Positions 9,470-14,523 of a stretch of DNA of 44,747 nucleotides are shown here, piece after piece. The stretch's first letter is position 1, and each line of letters starts with the position of its first letter. Made by a program: the position numbers and the translations under genes. The notes under the pieces were generated by a model. It saw only the letters and a list, made by a program, of their open reading frames with translations. It ran no database searches and was not told where the DNA came from. The stretch is from Bacteroidota bacterium (GTDB lineage: Bacteria; Bacteroidota; Bacteroidia; Chitinophagales; Chitinophagaceae), in NCBI GenBank assembly GCA_018267925.1, contig JAFDXO010000181.1, positions 1 to 44,747 of the forward strand, read 5' to 3'.

Positions 9470-9694
9470 ATGTTGTTTCGAATTTTACTTTGGTCGTTTT
9501 TGCTCACGATGATTTTTCGTTTCATCAGTCGCTTTGTATTGCCGATTTTAAATATGACAAGATTGACCCACAACCGGATACGTGATATACAACAACAAAT
9601 GGACAATATGCAACAACAGTCCGAGCGAAATCAGCCCAAAGCCGCACCCAAGGCTAAAAGCGGTGATTATATTGAGTATGAGGAAGTGAAATAG
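9470..9694 (+). CDS. DUF4834-like small membrane protein
   Basis: This 74-residue protein has one hydrophobic N-terminal helix (about residues 3-26, FRILLWSFLLTMIFRFISRF), then a glutamine-rich, probably coiled-coil stretch (RIRDIQQQMDNMQQQ) and a charged tail ending GDYIEYEEVK. This layout matches the small DUF4834 proteins found beside translation operons in Bacteroidota. The function is unknown. It is divergent from rimP, with 171 bp between the start codons containing both promoters. I matched the family from its pattern, not from a search. Confidence 0.75.
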   Translation: MLFRILLWSFLLTMIFRFISRFVLPILNMTRLTHNRIRDIQQQMDNMQQQSERNQPKAAPKAKSGDYIEYEEVK

Positions 9695-9730
9695 GTTGGT
9701 ATAAAGTCTTTATTAAATTTTTCCCTTCAA

Positions 9731-9847
9731 ATGATGGAGTACCTAAGTTCAAGAATTGAAAACGGGCATAGCGACATTCAACTTTCGACCCTGTATAAAC
9801 TTATTGAATTTGGACTTGGACGAAGAATAAATCTGACTATCCAATAA
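9731..9847 (+). pseudogene. Truncated higA antitoxin remnant (C-terminal 31 codons)
   Basis: A 38-codon frame ends with RIENGHSDIQLSTLYKLIEF and then GLGRRINLTIQ, identical in protein sequence to the end of the intact HigA encoded at 12786-13088. The DNA match starts abruptly at 9753, and only seven unrelated codons (MMEYLSS) precede it, so the DNA-binding half of the helix-turn-helix is missing. The match continues about 16 bp past the stop to 9863. This is a relic of a second higBA copy or a recombination scar; I do not expect a functional product. The remaining 167 bp to the next gene hold short repeats (GAAGTGC twice, near 9897 and 9916) but no gene. Confidence 0.85.
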
Positions 9848-9863
9848 AAACTACCACCAACAA
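9753..9863 (+). repeat. 111-bp repeat shared with the end of higA (12994-13104)
   Basis: This segment aligns without gaps to 12994-13104 with only a few substitutions, spanning the last 31 codons of higA and 16 bp after its stop. Both copies have the same orientation and are 3241 bp apart, bracketing the pentapeptide, TlpA-like and barnase-leader genes. Confidence 0.9.
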
Positions 9864-10030
9864 ACAAATTGACAAGAGAGCGGGTGAAGTGCTTGAATTG
9901 AACAGAAGTGCAAAGTTGAACGGTATTCATTCTATTCAACTGTTGTGCTAAAAGTCCGCTTCCTCGCCAATTTGCCAACCGTTTTGCTTTAGGCAAACTA
10001 TCCCGTCTCAAAATGACAAAATAAAAAAAA

Positions 10031-10594
10031 ATGCAGGAAAATTATATACAAGACAAAACTTTTGACAAAAACGATTTGCCAACAAAAGGTGAATACGATA
10101 ACTGCATTTTCAACAATTGCAACTTTGCTGACTGCGACCTTTCAGAATTTAAGTTTATTGACTGCACATTCAACAGCTGTAATTTCAGTTTGGCAAAACT
10201 CAACAAAACAGCGTTTCATGACGTAAAATTCAAAGGCTGCAAAATGTTGGGACTTCGGTTTGACACTTGTAACGACTTTGGACTCTCGTTTTCGTTTGAC
10301 AGTTGCCAACTCAATCATTCTTCATTTTACAAGACAAAAATTAAAAAAACAGTTTTTAAAAATTCACAATTACAAGAAACCGATTTTGCTGAAACCGATT
10401 TGACAAGTGCTGTGTTTGACAACTGTAATTTGGCACAAGCCAATTTTGACCACACGATACTTGAAAAAGCCAACTTTCGGACTTCTTACAATTATTCCAT
10501 TGACCCAGAAAACAACCGAATTAAGAGAGCAAAATTTTCTATATCTGACATTTCAGGACTTTTAGACAAATATGACATTGACATAGAAAAATGA
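10031..10594 (+). CDS. Pentapeptide-repeat protein
   Basis: This 187-residue protein is built of pentapeptide repeats of the A(D/N)LxX type, here rich in F and C at the centre: CIFNNCNFADCDLSEFKF, CTFNSCNFSLAKL and FDNCNLAQANF. This predicts a right-handed quadrilateral beta-helix over about residues 22-155, interrupted by a looser stretch near 85-105. There is no signal peptide, so it is probably cytoplasmic. Short cysteine-rich relatives include the Qnr/McbG DNA-gyrase protection proteins, but this repeat shape alone does not show that activity. It stands alone in the accessory segment, on the plus strand, with an A/T-rich leader. The start ATG is preceded by a run of A residues and has no clear ribosome-binding site. 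Confidence 0.85.
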   Translation: MQENYIQDKTFDKNDLPTKGEYDNCIFNNCNFADCDLSEFKFIDCTFNSCNFSLAKLNKTAFHDVKFKGCKMLGLRFDTCNDFGLSFSFDSCQLNHSSFYKTKIKKTVFKNSQLQETDFAETDLTSAVFDNCNLAQANFDHTILEKANFRTSYNYSIDPENNRIKRAKFSISDISGLLDKYDIDIEK

Positions 10595-10637
10595 CACCAA
10601 GAATTGAAACAACAAACGAAAAGAAATAATTCGGTCG

Positions 10638-10653
10638 AAAACTAATTAGTTTT
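10638..10653. terminator. Palindrome AAAACTAATTAGTTTT, possible weak terminator
   Basis: A perfect 16-bp palindrome lies 44 bp after the pentapeptide gene. It could form a six-pair A/T-rich hairpin with an AATT loop, ending in TTTT. It is weak as a terminator. Confidence 0.3.
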
Positions 10654-10672
10654 ACTCTCTAAAAAATCGAAA

Positions 10673-10724
10673 AGAACCCTCATGTAGCTCTAAAAAAACC
10701 AAACCATGTTGTCGTGAGGGTTCT
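10673..10724 (+). other. Inverted repeat upstream of the TlpA-like gene
   Basis: AGAACCCTCA (10673-10682) and TGAGGGTTCT (10715-10724) form a perfect 10-bp stem, extendable by T-G and G-C inside and one A-T outside, enclosing about 28 nt. The 3' arm ends 25 nt before the ATG at 10750, so it would lie in the leader if transcription begins upstream. There is no T-tract after it. It could be an mRNA leader structure or a protein-binding site. Confidence 0.6.
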
Positions 10725-10749
10725 TGGTTTCCATCCATACATCTCATTT

Positions 10750-11916
10750 ATGAATCGTTTATTTAAGCTTTTGCTACCATTTTGCTTAGGATTTTCTTGT
10801 GTTTCGGTGTCGGGGCAAGAAATCAATGGAACCCTTACACTCAACCCCGATTGGCAACAGAAAATATATCTTTTAGAGGTTAAAGGATTTTTTCAGTTTT
10901 TTTCCGGTTCAAACGCCTTAATCATTGACTCTGCCTCAGTGGACAATGTCGGGAAATTTCATTTTGCCCACTTAAAACCCAATACCATTTATCGAATTTC
11001 AACTATTAAAGCCACAAACCCCGCACTGATCATCAACAATGGTAATTCTGACAATTACTCCTTCTTTTCGTTCACAACAAAAGGAGAAAAATTAACTTTT
11101 ACCGGCGATGTAGCTCATTTATTTCGAAATGCACAATACACGACATCGTCTGTGCGCATGAAAGCGTTTATGGATATTATCGGCATCAAACAGCCCGCGT
11201 ATGATACACTGACTACATTTAACGAAGCCCGAAAGTCAGACCCTGCCTATATGCAGTTGTTTATGCAAAATTTGATGGCGACCGCCGAAACAACCAACTT
11301 GGCTCTGGATCAATATCTTACGAATGTTTCAGACCCAATTGTTATAGCTTTTGCCTTTGCTTTTATAGCCTACGATGGCGTACTTGAAAATCATCTGCCT
11401 ATCTTGACAAAGCATCTTTACAAACTTAAAGGCAGCACAGCACCTATCTGTGTTTCACTATACACCCTTTTAAAAAAGCATGAAAATATAGCCCCTCGGT
11501 TTCAGTCCCTTAAAAAACAAACCTTTTACACCATTCAAGGAAACCCAATTCGCATAGATACGATTGCCAGCAGATTCATCTTGTTGGATTTTTGGAGCAG
11601 TTGGTGTACGCCATGCCGTAGTGCTATCCGCACCTCTTTGAGGGATTTACACAGCAAATATTCATCTGCTGATTTAACAATCATAGGTCTTAACGAAGAC
11701 AAAAATCTGGCAAATGCAAAAAAAGCGATCCAACAAGACCACAATTCATTTATTCAGATTTGGCGATATGCACCACAAAACAAAGAAAAATTATCGGGGA
11801 TTAAAACAGCGACCTTACCCAGTTATCTACTTTGGGACACGCATACAAACAAGACCTATACCCGAAATAATACATCCACCATTGTTGAAGATTTGACGAA
11901 GCTATTAACAAAATAG
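10750..11916 (+). CDS. Secreted TlpA/AhpC-TSA-like thiol-disulfide protein
   Basis: I start this 388-residue protein at the ATG at 10750, where a signal peptide begins (MNRLFKLLLPFCLGFSCVSV, cut near SGQ). The earlier GTG lies inside an inverted repeat. Residues 24-120 look like the DUF4369 beta-domain that precedes many Bacteroidota thioredoxins. The thioredoxin fold starts near 272 with LLDFWSSWCTPCR, giving a CTPC active site at 286-289, followed by DLTIIGLNEDKN. The conserved cis-proline is probably in TLPSYLLWD. The protein would act in the periplasm in disulfide reduction or oxidation. The C-terminus is slightly short but complete. Confidence 0.85.
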   Translation: MNRLFKLLLPFCLGFSCVSVSGQEINGTLTLNPDWQQKIYLLEVKGFFQFFSGSNALIIDSASVDNVGKFHFAHLKPNTIYRISTIKATNPALIINNGNSDNYSFFSFTTKGEKLTFTGDVAHLFRNAQYTTSSVRMKAFMDIIGIKQPAYDTLTTFNEARKSDPAYMQLFMQNLMATAETTNLALDQYLTNVSDPIVIAFAFAFIAYDGVLENHLPILTKHLYKLKGSTAPICVSLYTLLKKHENIAPRFQSLKKQTFYTIQGNPIRIDTIASRFILLDFWSSWCTPCRSAIRTSLRDLHSKYSSADLTIIGLNEDKNLANAKKAIQQDHNSFIQIWRYAPQNKEKLSGIKTATLPSYLLWDTHTNKTYTRNNTSTIVEDLTKLLTK

Positions 11917-11990
11917 GATCGAATAGTACTGATTGGGCATGTAGCTAAAAGTGAGCATAGCTAACTGTTACACAGCATTTTGGGGTACAG

Positions 11991-12288
11991 TATTTCCTTC
12001 TTTGTCCCTTGTTGTAGCTGATCCTGTTTTCACAGCTACGATTCTTTTATCTTTGTTGTATCAACGTTTTTAAATCTGCTGCATGAAAAACAAGATGGGC
12101 TTGGCCTATATTGCCATAGGTGTCCTAATCGGCATCATATTTTACCATTTCTCTTCAAATCGGCAGTTCAAAGCTAACGAGGGCGTTAATTCACAAATTG
12201 GAAATACGTCCATTGTCGCCTCTAAAGAAGAGCCTAAGCAAACTAAATCTGACCTTGAGTCGCCCAACTCGGATATTTCACAAAAGAC
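11991..12288 (+). repeat. 298-bp direct repeat, copy 1 (truncated barnase leader)
   Basis: This segment aligns without gaps to 13200-13497 (offset 1209). It contains an inverted repeat, a TATCTTTG -7 box and the first 68 codons of the barnase-type gene. The match starts at TATTTCCTTC and stops abruptly after CAAAAGAC. The encoded segments differ at 6 of about 68 residues, so the duplication is not brand new. Confidence 0.95.
12014..12055 (+). promoter_or_regulatory. Promoter with inverted-repeat operator candidate, copy 1
   Basis: GTAGCTG (12014-12020) and CAGCTAC (12033-12039) form a perfect inverted repeat with a 12-bp spacer. TATCTTTG (12048-12055) matches the -7 consensus and lies 27 nt before the ATG at 12083. 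The inverted repeat straddles where the -33 element would sit (about 12025), so a dimeric repressor bound there would block RNA polymerase. The repeat is upstream of the predicted transcription start, so it would act as DNA. Confidence 0.55.
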
Positions 12289-12292
12289 TTAA
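12083..12292 (+). pseudogene. Truncated copy of the barnase-type gene (anchor and linker only)
   Basis: This 69-codon frame (MKNKMGLAYIAIGVLIGIIF, continuing to SDISQKT, stop) matches residues 1-69 of the intact RNase gene at 13292 with six substitutions. The sequence diverges within the codon after QK, and a stop follows at once, so the whole catalytic domain is absent. The remaining product would be a short membrane-anchored peptide. It may serve as a leader for the HigBA genes that now follow. Confidence 0.85.
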
Positions 12293-12436
12293 AACAAAAC
12301 CTAATTACACTTTATGCCGGACTATCGTTTGTGGAAATTTGGGTTATCATCTATTACTTTCTGCTTAGGTAATGCAGGGTTTTATTTTATTGCTTTTTCA
12401 TTTGCATATTGTTCCATTATTCGTCAACTTCGCAAG

Positions 12437-12802
12437 GTGGAATCAATTCGAGAAATCATATTCTATAAAGACCACTTCGATAAGTTCTTTGAACCTTTGC
12501 CACAAAAAGTAAAGGGCAAAATAGACGAAGTACTTTTTATGTTTACGATTATCGAACGTATGCCAAAAAAGTTTTTCAAAAGCATTGAAGATGTAAAAGG
12601 ACTTTTTGAAGTTCGTGTTGAATACGGAAGTAACATCTACCGAATATTTTGCTGTTTCGACAAAGGCAGTTTAGTGGTGCTTTTCAACGGATTTCAAAAT
12701 AAAACACAGAAAACCCCAAAGAAAGAACTTGACAAAGCAGAGAAAATAATGCAGGAATATTTTAACGAGCAAAAAAGCAACAACAATGGAAATAAAAAAT
12801 AA
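12437..12802 (+). CDS. higB: HigB-like toxin (RelE/ParE-fold mRNA interferase, Gp49 family)
   Basis: From a GTG at 12437 the protein has 121 residues and begins with the family core ESIREIIFYKDHFDKFFEPL. A longer frame from 12314 adds 41 hydrophobic residues that have no place in this family, so I reject it. FEVRVEYGSNIYRIFCCFDK followed by VVLFNGFQNKTQKTPKKE matches the Gp49/HigB signature (R.....YRI.....L.N.F.KK....P), with the conserved arginine and lysine residues. HigB-type toxins cleave mRNA on the ribosome. The toxin gene comes first and overlaps the antitoxin gene by 17 bp, the standard higBA order. Confidence 0.85.
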   Translation: MESIREIIFYKDHFDKFFEPLPQKVKGKIDEVLFMFTIIERMPKKFFKSIEDVKGLFEVRVEYGSNIYRIFCCFDKGSLVVLFNGFQNKTQKTPKKELDKAEKIMQEYFNEQKSNNNGNKK

Positions 12803-13088
12803 AAACATCAAAACTTTTTCCCAGCATCTTGACAAAAGATACGGAAAAATCGGGAGTGAAAAACGCACTGAATTTGAAATTAAAGCAAAGTCTTTTGCCA
12901 TTGGTGAATTGATTAAAGAAGAACGCAAACTAGCTCAATTAACACAAGAACAATTGGCAGAGAAAATTGGTGCGAAGAAAAGTTTTATCTCGCGAATTGA
13001 AAACGGACATAGCGACATTCAACTTTCGACCTTGTATAAACTTATTGAATTTGGACTTGGACGAAGAATAAATCTGACTATCCAATAA
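12786..13088 (+). CDS. higA: HigA-like antitoxin (XRE helix-turn-helix)
   Basis: This 100-residue protein has a helix-turn-helix (HTH_3) domain at about 40-95: LIKEERKLAQLTQEQLAEKI, then GAKKSFISRIENGHSDIQLS. It would neutralise HigB and repress its own promoter. The 30-residue N-terminal extension probably contacts the toxin. Its start codon lies inside the end of higB (17-bp overlap). Its last 31 codons are duplicated at 9753-9847. Confidence 0.88.
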   Translation: MEIKNKNIKTFSQHLDKRYGKIGSEKRTEFEIKAKSFAIGELIKEERKLAQLTQEQLAEKIGAKKSFISRIENGHSDIQLSTLYKLIEFGLGRRINLTIQ

Positions 13089-13104
13089 AAACTGCCACCA
13101 ACAA
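12994..13104 (+). repeat. 111-bp repeat, intact-gene copy
   Basis: This is the partner of 9753-9863. It covers the last 31 codons of higA and the first 16 bp after it. Confidence 0.9.
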
Positions 13105-13108
13105 CTAA

Positions 13109-13143
13109 GGCTTCTTTGGGTGGGTAGCACCAACAATGAAGCC
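13109..13143 (+). other. Hairpin 20 bp after higA
   Basis: GGCTTC and GAAGCC form the outer 6-bp stem and GGTG/CACC an inner stem around a 5-nt loop, with a small bulge. No T-tract follows on the plus strand, so it is at best a weak terminator or an mRNA end-protecting structure. Confidence 0.45.
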
Positions 13144-13199
13144 GCATGTTGAACGGAAAAAAATGAAAAACATTTGACCATGTTCAATCACACTATTTC

Positions 13200-13497
13200 T
13201 ATTTCCTTCGTTGTCCTTTGTTGTAGCTGATCCTGTTTTCATAGCTACGATTCTTTTATCTTTGTTGTATCAATGTTTTTAAATCTGCTGTATGAAAAAT
13301 AAGGTGGGCTTGGTCTATATTGCCATAGGTGTCCTAATCGGCATCATTTTTTACCATTTCTCTTCAAATCGACAGGTCAAAGCTAACGAGGGCGTTAATT
13401 CACAAATTGGAAAAACGTCCATTGTCGCCTCTAAAGAAGAGCCTAAGCAAACTAAACCTGACGTTGAGTCGCCCAACTCGGATATTTCACAAAAGAC
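13200..13497 (+). repeat. 298-bp direct repeat, copy 2 (within the intact barnase gene)
   Basis: This is the partner of 11991-12288 and runs into the complete gene without a break, so this copy is presumably the original. Confidence 0.95.
13223..13264 (+). promoter_or_regulatory. Barnase promoter with inverted-repeat operator candidate, copy 2
   Basis: GTAGCTG and TAGCTAC are 12 bp apart (one change from copy 1, leaving five perfect pairs), followed by the same TATCTTTG -7 box at 13257-13264. The ATG at 13292 is 27 nt downstream. Confidence 0.5.
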
Positions 13498-13807
13498 AGA
13501 AGAAAACTTAGTGATAGATTACGTAAAACACAACCATCACTTGCCGGATTATTATATTACCAAGGCAGAAGCTAAGAAACGAGGATGGATACCGTTTAAA
13601 GGAAACCTTTGTGATGTCGTTCCGGGATTTGCTATAGGTGGCGACCATTTTTCTAATCGTGAAGGAGCCTTACCCCAGGGGAATACCTACTATGAAGCAG
13701 ACGTAAACTTTAGTTGTGGAGGCAGAGAGGCAGACAGAATTATTTTTACCCAAACAGGCGAGGTGTGGGTAACACACAATCACTATAAAAATTTTGAAAA
13801 AAGATAA
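13292..13807 (+). CDS. Membrane-anchored or secreted barnase-family ribonuclease
   Basis: This 171-residue protein has a single hydrophobic segment (about residues 5-22) that could be a signal anchor or uncleaved signal peptide, then a hydrophilic linker to about 70, then a barnase domain. Conserved stretches are LPDYYITKAEAKKRGW, GDHFSNREG and EADRIIF. Residues matching barnase Lys27, Glu73, Arg83, Arg87 and His102 are K91, E135, R145, R149 and H164, so it should be catalytically competent as a guanyl-preferring endoribonuclease. C107 and C142 are absent from barnase itself and may form a disulfide, which would fit export. It lies 4 bp before barstar. Confidence 0.93.
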   Translation: MKNKVGLVYIAIGVLIGIIFYHFSSNRQVKANEGVNSQIGKTSIVASKEEPKQTKPDVESPNSDISQKTEENLVIDYVKHNHHLPDYYITKAEAKKRGWIPFKGNLCDVVPGFAIGGDHFSNREGALPQGNTYYEADVNFSCGGREADRIIFTQTGEVWVTHNHYKNFEKR

Positions 13808-13811
13808 TACT

Positions 13812-14096
13812 ATGCCTGTAATAAAATTTGATTTTGCTCGAATAGGCAATTACGAAGATTTCTATAAGATGCTTGGTAAAAAAATTGACCTTCCGGTTCA
13901 TTTCGAACACAATTTGGATGCTTTATTTGATACGATTACCGGCACTTTAAAAATGCCATTGAAATTTGAGTTTGTGCACATGACCTTAACTCAATTAGAA
14001 ATTTTTCAGAACCTCATACAAACTTTAGAAGATGCGTGTATGGAAGAAAATGAATTCGAGTTTAGCTATTATTTAGATCACTACCCTACTCATTGA
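13812..14096 (+). CDS. Barstar-family ribonuclease inhibitor
   Basis: I start this 94-residue protein at the ATG at 13812; the earlier TTG lies inside the barnase gene. The signature LPVHFEHNLDALFDTITG corresponds to barstar LPEYYGENLDALWDCLTG, with D36 and D40 matching the Asp35 and Asp39 that plug the barnase active site. There is no signal peptide, so it stays in the cytoplasm and protects the cell from barnase before export. The acidic C-terminus (ACMEENEFEF) fits binding to a basic enzyme. Pairing with the upstream RNase is direct (4-bp gap, shared transcript). Confidence 0.93.
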   Translation: MPVIKFDFARIGNYEDFYKMLGKKIDLPVHFEHNLDALFDTITGTLKMPLKFEFVHMTLTQLEIFQNLIQTLEDACMEENEFEFSYYLDHYPTH

Positions 14097-14104
14097 AAAT
14101 AAAA

Positions 14105-14137
14105 AAAGGAACTAAACCCTTAGGTTAAAGTTCCTTT
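14105..14137 (-). terminator. Terminator of rpmE2, between convergent genes
   Basis: AAAGGAAC (14105-14112) and GTTCCTTT (14130-14137) with an inner AACC/GGTT stem form a hairpin. On the minus strand it is followed by TTTTATTTTC, so it ends rpmE2 transcription. On the plus strand the T-run is short, and it may only partly stop barstar transcripts. Confidence 0.75.
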
Positions 14138-14157
14138 ATTAGGTAAGAAAGAAAAAA

Positions 14158-14409
14158 TTATTTTTTCTTTTCGTAGCGTTTTTTGAATTTATCAATACGT
14201 CCGGCTGTATCAACAAACATAGATTTACCGGTGTAAAACGGATGCGATGTGTTAGAAATTTCCACTTTTACCAATGGATATTCATTACCATCTTCCCATT
14301 TGATTGTTTCGCGAGAAGGAGCCGTAGAACGGGTAATAAAGCTATGATCGTTAGACATGTCTTTAAACACTACTAAGCGATAGCTTTCCGGATGAATGCC
14401 TTTTTTCAT
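14158..14409 (-). CDS. rpmE2: 50S ribosomal protein L31, type B
   Basis: This 83-residue ribosomal protein begins [20 protein letters not shown] and ends FKKRYEKKK. It has the SHPFYTGK motif of L31 (residues 55-62) and no cysteines, so it is the zinc-free (C-minus) type B form. Its predicted promoter and leader lie at 14425-14467. It is followed by a terminator and is probably transcribed alone, or by read-through from leuS (115 bp upstream). Confidence 0.95.
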   Translation of the reverse strand: MKKGIHPESYRLVVFKDMSNDHSFITRSTAPSRETIKWEDGNEYPLVKVEISNTSHPFYTGKSMFVDTAGRIDKFKKRYEKKK

Positions 14410-14424
14410 TTTTTATAGTTTAGC

Positions 14425-14467
14425 GCATGGATGTTGCCATGCTTTGTTTTTCAAGAGCGCAAAGGTA
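14425..14467 (-). promoter_or_regulatory. rpmE2 promoter and leader hairpin
   Basis: On the minus strand TACCTTTG (14467-14460) matches the -7 consensus. Downstream, within the predicted leader of about 45 nt, GCATGG and CCATGC (14425-14430 and 14437-14442) form a perfect 6-bp hairpin with a 6-nt loop. No clear -33 box is seen. The hairpin could be a short L31 leader, but the structure is too simple to be sure. Confidence 0.5.
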
Positions 14468-14523
14468 AGCATAAAATCGTTTTCACGCATACTTTTTTTC
14501 ATCGTACAGGTTCTGTTCTTTAC

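Noticed and set aside
12314..12436. N-terminal extension of HigB
   Set aside because: The 41 added residues are hydrophobic and unlike the family; the GTG at 12437 gives the normal length.
13089..13160. attC-like structure after higA (CAAC-TAA-GGCTTC ... GAAGCC-GCAT-GTTGAAC)
   Set aside because: The arms have the general order of an integron attC, but the left R-box does not match RYYYAAC beyond AAC, no integrase is present, and other gene ends lack such sites.
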